Position numbers and translations under genes: made by a program | Shown here: positions 1-11,946 of the stretch, piece after piece | Layout of the letters: every line of letters starts with the position of its first letter | Position numbering within the stretch: position 1 is the stretch's first letter | Notes under the pieces: generated by a model | What the model was told of the DNA's origin: nothing | Database searches by the model: none | What the model saw: the letters and a program-made list of their open reading frames with translations, nothing else | DNA from: Salminus brasiliensis | Lineage: Eukaryota > Chordata > Actinopteri > Characiformes > Bryconidae | Direction of reading: 5' to 3' | DNA length: 64,000 nucleotides | NCBI RefSeq assembly: GCF_030463535.1 | Contig: NC_132896.1 | Coordinates: 25,915,709 to 25,979,708 of the forward strand

Positions 1-30
1 TTTTTTTTTTTTTATTTTTTTTTTTTTTTT
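1..30. repeat. Poly-T tract at window edge
   Basis: Thirty bases, all T except one A. It may be the A-tail of a minus-strand retroelement cut by the window edge, or a simple repeat. Confidence 0.6.
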
Positions 31-527
31 GATATTCCATCCAGCATTTTCTGCTGATAACCTTAGACAATCCATCTCTAATTGTGATCTAGAAGGGGCT
101 GTCAACAAATCTAAAAAATATCTTGGTGGTTCTAAAGATTTAGAAATTGAAAACTAAGTTCTAACGATTTAAAAAGAGGTGAAAGCTTGAAAACTCACTT
201 TTAAGCTTTTCTGGCAGAGGTTGGGTTCTGAATCTGAGGTTGTCTGATCGTCACACAAGTCACAATTGCAGACAAACACAACCTGACCAAACACAGTTGT
301 TCAGTTGCACTGGTTGTCTCTCTTATTGAGCAAATGAAGTGTCCAAAGTGCAGGCTAGAAAAAGTAAGTGGACCTCCGGGTTAATGACCTCTGCAAAAGC
401 TAATTTCCAAAAGAAAGGAGAGGAGGTTAGATATGCTTGGCCCATTAAATAAAGCCACACACAACGCCTGCTTACAGACACATCTGTCTTTTGGAAGAAT
501 GATTGAGTAGTGTGAGTGATGCCTCAG

Positions 528-720
528 TTTACATTTATATTGATGCCATTTATGACACTCCAGAGCGACTTACAAAGTTACTCATATTACAGAGGCAGGC
601 CAGTGTTGTGTTAGGAGTCTTGCCCAAGGGCTCTTTATTGGTGTAGTCGCCCAAATAGTGTGGTAGCTCACAGGCAGGTAGTGGTGTCCTCTGTTGCGTC
701 ACACCAACAACTTTGGTTCA
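528..720 (-). mobile_element. Degenerate LINE-2/SINE-type 3' tail, antisense
   Basis: Reading the minus strand, 590-528 contains CTTTGTAAGTCGCTCTGGAG followed by ATAAATGGCATC and AAATG. This resembles the AAGTCGCTCTGGATAAGAGC tail seen intact at 41348. The adjoining AGAGCCCTTGGGCAAGACTC-like stretch also belongs to common fish retroelement tails. Confidence 0.55.
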
Positions 721-741
721 GATGACAAGTTCTAGCCATTA

Positions 742-1110
742 GTGGGGGAAAAAAAAAAAAGATATAAAAGAATTGCTAAAGCCTTGAGTGTACACCCTAT
801 AGCTATACAGTCTGTCTGCAAATGGAAAAAATTCAGGACTGTTGCTACTCTCCTTGGGAGTGAGCATTCTGTTAAGATCACTCCAGGAACAGAACAGGCA
901 ATTCTGAAAGAGGTGAGAAGGAATCCAAGGCTAATGGTGAAAGTCTAACAGAAGACTCTACAAATGGCAAAAGCTGTTATTCCACAATGCTTCTAGGAAG
1001 GTGTTCTATGGGCAGATGGGACGAAAGTGGACCTTTGTAGCACACAGGCACAGCGCTATGTTTGGAGAAAAAACAAAAAAACACTACAGACCAACACCAG
1101 AACCTAGAGG
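742..1110 (+). mobile_element. Tc1-like transposon remnant
   Basis: A 68-residue open frame at 742-948 (RIAKALSVHPIAIQSVCKWK, then ITPGTEQAILKEVRRNPR) resembles the N-terminal helix-turn-helix part of Tc1-type transposases. Downstream, out of frame, sequence related to the catalytic region continues (tgttctatgggcagatggga, then ctatgtttggagaaaa). Stops and frame changes show it is dead; termini are not recognisable. Confidence 0.6.
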
Positions 1111-1119
1111 AGCTTATTT

Positions 1120-1990
1120 GTGACTTGTAGTCAGTGCAGAAATCCAGCCAATTCCAAATTACAGCTGTATCTGTAGTTGACGGCCCCTTTAAAGGTTTCA
1201 CGACTCAAGTGACAGCAAAGTCACACGTCGTGTCTGCTTCTGCTGCGTCTTCCTTGCAGTTTTGCTACAGTTTCTGCTCTGTTTTTAACGCTGTTAGTAC
1301 CTGTGAAGTTCTGACGACAGTAATTATTCCTCTTCAGAATTCCCAGTTGTGAGCTGTGACGAGGCAGAGACCCCCATTCGCCTGCCAACTACTTTCAGCC
1401 ATGTCAGCATCTTGATTCTTTTGTTCTCTTCATCCCCCCAACCCCCCCCCCCCCCCCCCCCCCCCCACCTCCCACTGTCTGAGCAGAGGATCGGGTTGCA
1501 CCCTAGCGACTTTTTTGCCTGCATAGATAACTTTTTGTTGTGTTGCCTAGAAAATGTTGTAGCTTGTATTTTAACCTGCCATTTTTTTATTGTGATATTT
1601 TCAGTACCGTGCTGAAAGTTCATTTCCTTTAAATTTTAGCACAATGTGCTGCTGGACTTCACAAATGGAATTGGGGTCTGAATGATGTTGCTCTCAAATT
1701 TGCTTGTATTTTTATTACCTGCCAGAACACACATTTTCCCTCCCCCCCCCCCTATCTTTCCCCCTACCCTCACAATTTGTTCTTTTCTCTTTTTTTTTTT
1801 TTTTTTTTTTTTAAAGGAAATATAACACTTCTCTGTATCGGTTAGATTTCCAGTTTATTTATTTTTTTTGTTTTGTTTTTTCTCTTCCTTTAAATTCATA
1901 TGTAATATTTAGGCATAGGTGTTTGAAGCAGTACGAATGGTCTATTTGTATATTATGTATACATTGAATAAAATGGTTACTTGTAATACA
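1120..1990 (+). other. Possible 3' UTR end of a convergent plus-strand gene
   Basis: AATAAA lies at 1967-1972 in ATTGAATAAAATGGTTACTT, preceded by AT-rich, repeat-poor sequence and by ttaaattttag|CAC at about 1640, which could be a last-exon acceptor. A C25 run is at 1442-1466 and a T run at 1789-1812. No protein homology was recognised. In mammals THOC2 lies tail-to-tail with GRIA3, which makes a convergent gene plausible but not shown. Confidence 0.25.
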
Positions 1991-3151
1991 TAATTTCCTG
2001 TTACTTTCATTTCAAATGTAAGTCATCCAAATTCCTCATTGTGTGTTCAATCACGTTTTTAAAAGATTTGTACAAACAAAAAAAACGAGAATGGCAAGCT
2101 GTATTTCTTCATAAATAAATGGACAGAAAATGGAGAGAGTCACTTTGAGAACTAATTTTGAAGTTTTTAATCTGCTCAAGTCTACTGGTGTATGCTTTTT
2201 TCTAAATAAAGATAGTTTTCTCAGTGTGTCACACAGGTCTGATCTTTTGTGCTTTGAGAATGTGCTGACTGTGTTCCTGTCCTGTCTTTCTATAGGCTTT
2301 TTCAAAGAGAGCTTATCTCAGTCATAATGCCATCACTCCCATCTTCAGGGCTGAGCTCGGGGGAGTAAGGTACTTTAGCTAAAGGAGGGTTGTTTTAGAG
2401 ATTGGCTCACTTTTAAGTATTTTAGCTGAGTACTTCACCTGAATGTGCTAATGCAGCTAGTGAGGCTTGAGTTACTGCTTGGCATTATTTCTTTTGCTCC
2501 TATCTGGCTCTTCAGTCAGAAATGAAGTACTGCTTTCCATGCAAATATTCCAGAGCTGTAAGTCAGAAATGCATTTGGGTGACTAGACATGAACTCTGTT
2601 GTAGGTCCTCCTGCCTTCCTCTTGCATTCACTGGCTGTAGGTTACAAAGTAGCTCATCAGCTGCTGCACAATTTATCGGCCTCTACTGCATCAGTCCATA
2701 CAGAGGGACCACCATAGGACTGTGTGCTGCTGAGGTGTGTGTAATACTGTTAAGTCATGGGCATCAGGAAAAACTGCACTTGCTAATCACTTTTTTTTAG
2801 GAATGCTATATGCTTTGCTCTCAAAACAGCCTCAAATCTTCATGCCATCGATTCCATTAGATGTTGGAAATGTTTATTTTCGGTTCTGGTCCGTGTTGTC
2901 ATGTTGAAAGGTGCTTCTGTCTGCAGAACTGACTCTCCCTGGATGTGTTTTCGTTTGTTTACAGCACAGCTCTAGAGTAAACTCTGGAAATCCCAGGAGA
3001 TCAGCAGTTCTACAAATACTCAACTGAGCCATCCTCAATCACAGATTATTTATTTTCTCTGTTTTGATGGTGGTATCTGCATGATTATATATGCATTGCA
3101 GTACATGTGGCTCTAATGAATACATACACTATACATAGCCTAGTCCATATA

Positions 3152-3256
<105 letters not shown>

Positions 3257-3882
3257 AAATATCACCAATGGATTGGAAAGAAGCAATCTGTGTTGGAAGT
3301 CGAGTGTAAACTTTCCGCTTTACTTTAACCTGTATTTACAGGTAATTAGACAGACCAATGTGATCATTAGTATGAGGAGTATTTTTAATGTCAGAATGCA
3401 AGTCCTTTGGTGTTGATGCCAGGGATTTTGGGCCCCATGAAAACACTGGACAACACCAGTCCACACCAACCCTAAACAAGTAACCTTGTGCATGTGGTAG
3501 AATTCACTATTTGATGCAGGACTGACACCTTTTAGAAGAAAAGCACTAGAGAGCATATTTTACAGTAGTGAGCCCTGCAAGTCCTTCAGCTGGGAGCAGG
3601 GCCGCAGGGCCTGAAGCTGCTTCTGCCTGTCCTGGCACTGGACAGAGACTTGGACAGGTAATTTAGTATAAATAGCTGCTAGAAAAACACGTTGCCTGCG
3701 CTGATGAACGTTGGTTAAGTGTTTGCCAAAACAGCAGTCATTTTTCTTGAAGATATTCAATAACTGTTGGCATATTTCACTATGGAATAAGCTAGCAGAT
3801 TTCCTGCCACTCACAAGGACTGCACCCACCCTTTCTTTGTGGATAACTGGGTACCATATTGTTGCCCTTTTCTGTCTCTCAG

Positions 3883-3883
<1 letters not shown>

Positions 3884-3918
<35 letters not shown>
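3884..3918. repeat. (TG)n microsatellite
   Basis: Seventeen uninterrupted TG units. Confidence 0.97.
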
Positions 3919-3920
<2 letters not shown>

Positions 3921-4743
3921 CTGGTAACCCAATTTTCATATGTGCAAGTAGATGCTTGACTCCCAACTTGCAGGAGGTACTGCTCACTTTTCTAATTAGC
4001 ACCTGTTTGAAGGTGGACTGAACCACGTCTTGTTAATAGAAGGGGGAGGCAAATCAGGCAACAACAAAAATATTCTTTGAACAACAAAAGTTTAATGTCT
4101 TAACACTGAGAAGAAAAGTTCTACATTTTAGGGCCCCTAGTATCGTACTACTCCCTCAATATGGTGCCCCCCCAACCTAGGCTTCCCCCTGAAGCTGGTG
4201 GTAGCTACAGTAGCTGGTGCTAGCTGACTTGATAACGTGCAGCCCAGGCTGTCCCACAGGTCAGTGTTTTTAGACGGCAGTATAGTGATCAGGTCTCTGG
4301 AACCACAGAGGCAACAGTACGTTGTTTAAGGCCTCCACAGCTCACTGCTAGGTACTAGCTAGCTTTTAGCTGCGTTGTCATTAGCTCTTAGCATCCCCTC
4401 CCCTCCCAATGGACGTCACCATATGTGGATTTCCCCCACGTGAGCTTTATCAGCCAGCTAGCTACTGCAGCCGCCCCGAGTCGCAGCTTGTTTGTGGGTC
4501 TTTCTGCCTCAGTTCTGTCTGCAGTAAGCGAAAAGCTCTTCAGTTGGGTCGAGGTCGGCTGACTGACTCTCAGTTTAAGAACTTTCCGGCGCTCCTGGGT
4601 TTCTTTCCCTGTTTGTTTGGGTCACTCTCCATCTGTACTGTCATACTGATGAGTGGAGTCCTCCGACTGGCCCGTTTATTTACCACAGAGACCGTATCAG
4701 GACAGGGCCCACGCCTGCTGATGTTCCGCTTGTTCATGAAGAC

Positions 4744-4755
4744 GACAGACAGACA

Positions 4756-4807
<52 letters not shown>
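4744..4807. repeat. (GACA)n(CA)n microsatellite
   Basis: GACAGACAGACAGA leads into about 26 CA units. Confidence 0.97.
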
Positions 4808-4809
<2 letters not shown>

Positions 4810-4931
4810 GCAGTCGGCTACTCTAAGCCTGTGAAAAAGGAGGCACTGTGGAAACATGGCTGGTAATTCCTAACAGTTGAAATAGACTGAGGTGACTGGT
4901 GGTGTACAGAGGCTCCACTACAACCACTGTC

Positions 4932-5650
4932 ACTGCCCAGGTACAGTACCAGTCCAAAGTACTGAAGTCATTCAGACATAAGTAATCATGTAATGAACTA
5001 AAAAGTGTTAAACTAAAATACTCTGTGAAGCTTTTAGGTGGGCTGTTATCTGGGGGGCTGGGAACACTGATATCCTGCACTGTATCCTGTGCAGCAGAGG
5101 TAACCCCGGGGCGGTCCTGATGAGAGCCTGTTCATCATAGCGGTTGATGGTCTTTGCCACTGCACTTGAGGATAGTTTCAAAGTTCTTAAAGTGTTTCGT
5201 ATCGACTGACCTTGGTTTGTTGAGGTAAGGGCGGACTGTCGTTTTTCTAGACTTTGTTGAGTAGTTCTTGCCATAATATGATTTAGGACGTTACTCAAAA
5301 AGGGCTTTTCACTGTATCCCAACTCTACCTCTTCACAACACGACTGATGCTCTCAAACACATTCAGAGGGCAAGAAGTTCAAGTAATAAACTCTTGACCA
5401 GGCCAGGCTGGTAACTGAAAGCCGTTCCAGGTGACCACCTCATAAAGCTGACTGTGCAAAGCGGTCATCTGAGGAAGCGGTGCCTACAGTACTTTATAGA
5501 ATCTAAAATACAAAGCATATTCTGATTTAACTTTTTTGTTTATTTAATAAATAATTCCATATATTTTTCTTCATAGTTTGGGTGACTTTAGTGTTAAAAT
5601 AATAATAATAATAATAAAAAAACACTGAATTGAAGGTGTGTCCTGTATGT
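4932..5650 (-). mobile_element. Decayed Tc1-like transposon or derived element
   Basis: The left end reads TACAGTACCAGTCCAAAGTA and the right end GAAGGTGTGTCC, resembling Tc1 terminal repeats of fish. The minus strand at 5270-5090 encodes LEKRQSALTSTNQGQSIRNT then LKLSSSAVAKTINRYDE, a Tc1 helix-turn-helix; a frame shift follows and TSAAQD-like residues appear in another frame. The flank 5330-5580 (cacaacacgactgatgctct, then gtgcaaagcggtcatc, then ataattccatat) is the non-coding part common to this family. It is non-functional. Confidence 0.7.
5598..5617. repeat. (AAT)n microsatellite
   Basis: Six to seven AAT units followed by A7, inside the right part of the Tc1-like element. Confidence 0.85.
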
Positions 5651-6379
5651 ACACTATGTACAAAAAAAATAGAGCTTGCCTCCTCAACACCTACCAAACT
5701 CAGTTCTGCGCAGGGACTGATTAGCGCTGTAGCCCTCGACAGTGTAAAGTCATGAACACGCAAATGCAATGACTGTGTCTTAAAGGCCTGCAGCATAACT
5801 CTGACTGTTACCATCAGTTTTGCAGTATTTGTCTGAACCTGAGCAGGAAGTAGAGCTCTGTGCACTTCAGACTTCATCCTGCTACATCTGACCGCATTCA
5901 TATCTTCAATAATCAGCTTCAAAATCAAATCAGATCAAGTCATGTAGCAAAAGTCCTCATGGTAGCAAAAGAGCACATATATTTACAAAATAAATACTCA
6001 ATATATACATATTAATTGCTACTATACCTATACACACACTGTACATACTCTCTATGTATAATATTGCACTGGTTCAAAGCAATGTAAATGTACAGGTTTG
6101 AAATATAATCAGAAATGTGTACATTACTATTTACAAAAATTACTGGAAAGGTGTGAATTCAGGTGTAGTGTAGCATCGGTCACAGTTCCAGTACGTAAGT
6201 GCAGGGGTAAAGTGTGTTTGTTTGGGTGGAGGTGTGATGATACAGGTGAGATTGCTTGTGGACTGTTTCACTGCGGTATTGTCTGATCAGCAGCCTAATC
6301 ACTTAGAGGTAGAAGCTGTCTCTGAACAGCTAGGCCGCTTGGTTCCATTGGCGTTGGATTCTTAATCCATTCCTTTCCT

Positions 6380-6571
6380 TCTCCATGCTCAAGTTTCATC
6401 ATCTTGGTTTCATGTGTCCAAAGAATCTTGAATCTTGTTTGTTGTTGTTTTCTAATAGTCTAACCTGTTCTTTCTGTTCTTTAGTGTTGTCAGTGGTTTG
6501 CATTTTGAAGTCAACCCATCTGCGTTTCCACTCATGAAGGTATGTCTTGATTGTAGACTTTGTCATTAATA

Positions 6572-6644
<73 letters not shown>

Positions 6645-6990
6645 TTTTCAAGAGTGTTCTCGACCAGACTAGATGTTGTGAAGGGGTTTGGTTATGCTGA
6701 GCTCGGCAGTGCATTCCTTGCACCAGATTGTTTATTTGGCAACTTCAAGGTTCTGCTGTATCTCTGATTTAGTTTAGTTAGTTGTTTTTTTTTACAGCCT
6801 CCCTTCACTTGCATCACCACCTCTTTAGACTGCATATTGGGAGTTTCCTTGTACAGCTGCCAAAGAGAAAATCCACTACTTGGAATCAACTCCGGACCTT
6901 TTAAGTCCTTAATTTGTCATTAAATAATGAGGAAACGGGCCACACCTGCCCACAAAGCTGCTAATCAGTCAGCTACTTCGAAGCCTGTGA
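6380..6990 (-). mobile_element. DNA-transposon-derived repeat split by a microsatellite
   Basis: Blocks such as tttcatgtgtccaaagaatc, cttcacttgcatcaccacct and ttggaatcaactccggacct are familiar from a dispersed fish DNA element read on the minus strand. A (CT)n(AT)n tract at 6574-6643 sits in its middle. I cannot name the superfamily. Confidence 0.5.
6574..6643. repeat. (CT)n(AT)n microsatellite
   Basis: About 17 CT units run directly into about 17 AT units. Confidence 0.95.
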
Positions 6991-7489
6991 AAATAGAGGT
7001 GCTGTGGAAATAAATGGCTCCAATTCCTAAACAGTTCATGTAATATTTTTGTCAAACCCCTTTGACAAACTGTCACTGTCACTGTCACTGTCCGCTGCCC
7101 AGGTATATACACTTCTATACACTTCTTAGTGTATGTACAAAAAAACTTTGCCTCCCCAGCACCCACCAAACTCTACAAAGGGACTGATTAGCATTGTAGC
7201 TCTCGACAGTGTAAAATCATTCTTTCACTTCTCAGACAGTGTGCTGGACAAGCTCATTTATTACAGCTTAAGATCAGGAACAGAAATCTCTTCCTTCCAG
7301 TAATGGATGCCGTGCTGTGTTTGACTGTGCAGTGGGTATTTGTCACCACCCCACCAATAAGTCTGCTGACATTATCTAAGAAAAAAGATGCTCTCCTTCC
7401 GTAGTAATTCCACACAGGTCAAAACGTATAGACTGTATTGATTCCTTACCTGCTTTATTTAAGGGGTCTTTATATTTAGTTTGTGAATT

Positions 7490-7878
7490 ATATATGATAT
7501 ATTCGTTTGATATATGTTGATATATAAACCTTGGGGCTTTGCAATATGACAATATTTTATTGTATTGTGACAAGTTCAAGTTTTGTTATGATAGACAATA
7601 TGCTTTTGTAAGCATATGGAGAATACTGTTAGTGCTTAATAAACACTAATCAGCTGCAGGTTACATTACTAACAGTGTATTTAGACTGGTTTAATTCGAT
7701 GACAGCAGATGTTGAATAAAAATCACTGTATTCAGTACAGGAGAGGATCTGAATAGTAGTTTATAAGAATCTGTCCTTAATGATGTGTCTAGACTGTTAT
7801 TACATGTATCATGATAAATATTGTGTATTGTGAAAAAGGTCATAATATAGTATTTTTGCCATATCGCCCAGCCCTAGT
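7490..7878 (-). mobile_element. MITE-like repeat ending in CTAGGGCTGGGCGATATGGC
   Basis: On the minus strand it begins at 7878 with this motif, the terminus of a widespread fish short repeat, and continues as AT-rich sequence to a second match, atattgtcatattgcaaagc, near 7535. Confidence 0.55.
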
Positions 7879-10029
7879 TTAACCTCACAATCTGATTGGT
7901 TGGGCGTTCTAGGCGTGCTGATATTTGTGGTAAATCTGATTCACTCCGCTGACGCTTTTATAACAGTTGTAAAGCTCCATTCACTGGGCAGACTCGTAAG
8001 CTGGGAATGACGTTACACCTGAGTTGACCGTTTTCTGGCAAACATAAACATAATTGTACTATTTCAAAACATAAAAACAGTGAACACATCTAGTTTACTA
8101 CGAATAGTTTGTCTAACCAAAAGATGTCCCACTTTTAATGGCCCAGGTTAGCATTGTTAGTGATACCAGTTGATGATAACGCAGTATTTTACGGATCCAA
8201 ACATCATGGAAACACATCCACAGCCGGGCAGTATTGTGCATATAGGACTGATTTAATGATACACAAATAGATATAAGTACTGATGAGCTGTAAAACTCTA
8301 CTGCTTTTATTACAGTTGATGTGCAGTGTGGCCATCTGTCTTTTGAACTCTAGGTTGGTAAGGCTATCCCGAGTTTCCAAGGAGGAAATTGGAAAGTCCC
8401 CACAATTTATTTAACAAAGTCTTACTGAGAAAAAAGTTAAAACACCTCAAACCCTAATGGAAACCTTTGGAAACCTCAGTTTCCTATAACTATCAACGGG
8501 TTTCTGACATTGACTGAAAGAAGGGGTTTCCCACTCCTCCATGCAGAATTCTTTCAGCTGTTGGCAGTTTTACTTGTAAAGTATTTAGCGGACAGTGGAA
8601 CAGCTGATTTCTTATTGTTCTGAGACTTTTTAAATCCCTTCCCAGACTCATCTTCATCTACAACCTTCAATCTGAAGGCCTCAGAGAGCTCTTTGGATTT
8701 CACCATGATGCTAACACTTGCAAAGCAAACTAAATACTAAATATAAGGTTTAAATATGACAGGCTCCTCCAAAATCTTCTCTAATGATATGGGGTTGTCC
8801 TCAAGAAAATTGCCTTTCTATTAATTGCATTTTACAAACAATTGAAATGATGAAAAAGACGAGTATTATGTGTTTATGTTCTATTTCCTCAGTCTCACAG
8901 TATTGTTCAGATATGTTTAAGATTAAATATGTTAGAAAAGACAAAGGTTTTCATGGGTTGTCCTGATTTTTCACAAATGCATATTCTTAAAGCCCTGGTG
9001 TCTATAACTCATTTAGAAGTGAACATCATAGCCTTTATCAGTTTAACACACAGTATTGACAGAGCACCTGATAATTCCTCAAAGACCATCTTTTAAATTG
9101 GTAAAAACCCAACACTTCTGCTAAACCTATTCAGTCCTGCTCACCATTTATTAAATGTCAGGCTTGTTTTTTCATTAGCAAGCTGAGGTCGCTGTCTCAG
9201 TCATTTATTATTAGGAAGCTTTTTTTTCCCCCTCTTTCCCAGACAGCGCTCTGAGATAGCTTCCATTGGTACATGGTGTGATCTCACCACTTCACTATGT
9301 GAATGGATTTACACAAGCTGTAGTCAGGGCTTGAAGTAATGCAAATGGTGCAGCTGCAGTTGGTCAGCTGTGGCACAGAGATGGTTGTTCAGATTGATTC
9401 ATTGACACAATTCCATCTGTTCATGAACACTGCCTTTAAAATCGTGGCACAGTTGAATAATCAGTGTTCAGTTCATGGAGGTGACAAACTTCATTAACTT
9501 CAAACACTGTTGTCTCCTCATTCAAAGGCAAACGCTAGGCTGACCAGAGAAGGGAGAATGGCTGACCAGAGCAGGCACCACCGGGCTGGAGGCTGAGAGG
9601 ACAGAATGAGCAGGTGGCAACACTTTTTGGTAAGGAAAAAATAATGACAGTGTTTTTGTTACAGTGTTACAACGATGGTATGCTGTGCTGTGCTAGGCTA
9701 TGCAGTTACTGTGAGCCGTGACATAAACCAGCTGAATAAAAGCAGAACTTATTGTTTTTTATTTTTTCATGAATCCACCATAAAAGGAAATCAGTGTGTT
9801 TCATTTTGAGGGTTGAAAAAACAGGGTTGTAACTAGGCTTGTCTGATTATTTTTCACCCCCACCAAAGTCACATACGTACTATTTTTATACATCAAACAA
9901 CTTTAAATACGTAATAAACATGTTCTATTGAAAGTAAGTTAGCTGTCGTCATTAGCCAATGGCTTGTGGAAGTATAAAGACATTTACGTTTTGGAGACAC
10001 CGCCAAGCAAGTATTAAAACAAGCAGAGA
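7879..10029. other. Intergenic sequence, partly transposon-derived
   Basis: Positions 8420-8750 resemble a fish DNA-transposon remnant (ccactcctccatgcagaatt, and the block near ctcatcttcatctacaacct). The remainder, 8800-10029, shows no recognisable gene, RNA or repeat family. Confidence 0.5.
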
Positions 10030-11946
10030 GAGCAGTGTTTTCTATACAGGTTTTATTTACAAAATGTATTAAAATTCTTTGTACAAGGCCTCGCTAATGA
10101 GGTTTCAGTAAATTATACCCACGCATGCAGTTCTTTCTTTTGTTTATCACTAGGATGCCTGGTAAGGTTCTCCGGGCCGAGGTGCAGAACAGGGAAGGGA
10201 AGAAAAGGGGTAAAATGAGGTTAAAATTGAAGACTGACGTTCTGCTTTTCTGCTCTTCTAGGATTGGATGGAAGTTGCAGGGCTCGATAGGCAATCACAG
10301 ATTTTTCACATGCAGATTTTTTAAAGAAAAGAAAGAAAAAAAAAGCAAGAAAGAAATAGGGAATTCAGTCACTCCGCTGTGAATCCTGCTAGAAATTTCA
10401 TTTAAACAAATTTTAAACATTTCTTCTTAGTAGTTTATTTCCTTTTGTTTTAAAACTCTGTTAAAAGCTTTTATTTGCTATATAAAACTATCTTTCCAGG
10501 GTTCAGGATTGATACCTATCCTAAATCCTATGGAATCACAGTTTCTTTTTTTATTTGTTTTCCTCAAAGTGAAACAGAAAGTGTAACAGCAAAATGTAAA
10601 TGTGCTAAGCTTTAAAGACGACCCCTGTTATCACCTTGTGTTAAATCTATTTGTAGTTTCTGTCATTAATGCTATTTTACTAAGTAATTCATCCAACACT
10701 AAAATGCTCTGTAAAATAAAACTAAAAACCCAAAGCTTTTATATTTAAATGTGCAACGTACCGGGAAAAAATTGCAAGGTTCTCGAATACTACATTTTAA
10801 ACAGCCATTTCCTCTTTTTTTTTTTTTTCTTCATGGATTGCGGTCTATCTACATTTAGATGATCCTTTATCACATGTATCGTATAGCTTCAAGTTTCTTG
10901 TACAGTAGGCTTTGAAAACTACAAAAAGTAAGATCCAAGTAAACGAATGCAAATACTGTAGATACGCTTTACTGTCTTTGAAAAGGTTTTTAACTAGCAT
11001 GTGAATCTGTGTAACGTTTGAGACTGATTGCAGCTTAACGCATGTTAAGTGCTCACATCGCAATACTTCTTTTTTTTTTTTGTATATTTGTCTTTTTTGG
11101 TCATATTAATAATACAGAATGTGCATTTTTTAGTTACCGACCGCCAAAATGTATTATATAACTAGCGCCTGTATGGGCTGAGGTTGCCAGATTTCGGAGA
11201 AATCCGCAGCACCGAACAGAAAAATAAAACAATGACGACTACTCAAGTAACGGCATATAATCAGACTCTCTCACATTTAAATGATTTCTAGTTGAAAGAA
11301 TTTAAAATTTGATAAATTAATGCTTTGATTCAATGGCTGTGATTGTGAAAGCAAATTTACAGGTAATGAAATACAAGCTCTTTTTTTTGTGTGTGTTTTT
11401 CATTTTTCTTTTGTAGATTTGCTCGACAACCAAGTCCAGCAGCGTTCAGATACCACAAAAACTGGCTGTCTCAAACAGTTTTCAGTCCGTCTGGCTCTTC
11501 CAAAAATGTGCTAAGATCGCAAAGTGATGGCTTTGTTTCTCGGTTTCCATGGAGTTACGTTCTAGTTCAAGAGTTTATTCACAGATGACGATGGCATTCG
11601 CTTGCACTTCGCATGTTTGTGTGTGAGAGTTTGTGTGTGAGTGCGAGTGTGTGGTCGGGCGATGTGTTGATGTCACCGTGATGGGCTTGCATTCGAGTGA
11701 TTCTCAGAATGTTCCGTAAGGCACTGTAAGGAAACGCGTCCAGATTCTTCCCAATGTCAAGTCCGCTCCTGTCACTCTCTCCGATAACCATGCCTTGTCC
11801 GGCAGGGCAGGATGGTCTGGGTGGATGTGTGGATGGAGTGGACGGGTAATGGGAAGGGGGAGAGGATGGTCCCTCCTAAAGATCCAGCCATCGCTTTTAA
11901 GGTTTTCTTGTCACAATCATCATGGGGGCAGTGCATCGCGCCTGTG
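10030..11946 (-). other. gria3: Putative terminal 3' UTR exon of gria3
   Basis: On the minus strand, gctgtgtctctgtttcag at 11964-11947 is a good acceptor, followed by CACAGGCGCGATGCACTGCC with no long conserved frame. The block runs 1.9 kb to an AATAAA at 10057-10052, followed by the CA-type site and the T/GT-rich stretch expected of a cleavage site. It is largely free of recognisable transposon sequence, unlike the flank below 10 kb. The join to gria3 is inferred from the strong donor at 15705 and from orientation; no coding exon of another gene is visible here. Confidence 0.45.
10052..10057 (-). terminator. Poly(A) signal AATAAA
   Basis: The minus strand reads TTTTGTAAATAAAACCTG here. About 15-25 nt downstream it reads ATAGAAAACACTG, then TGCTTGTTTT, which fits a cleavage site with a U-rich downstream element. 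It is the best candidate 3' end of gria3. Confidence 0.5.

Noticed and set aside
4745..4807. CRISPR or other direct-repeat arrays at the regular repeats
   Set aside because: All regular repeats are microsatellites or minisatellites without unique spacers, in a vertebrate genome.
4409..4834. 141-codon plus-strand frame
   Set aside because: Its C-terminus is a CA microsatellite read as Thr-His repeats; there is no splice context or homology.
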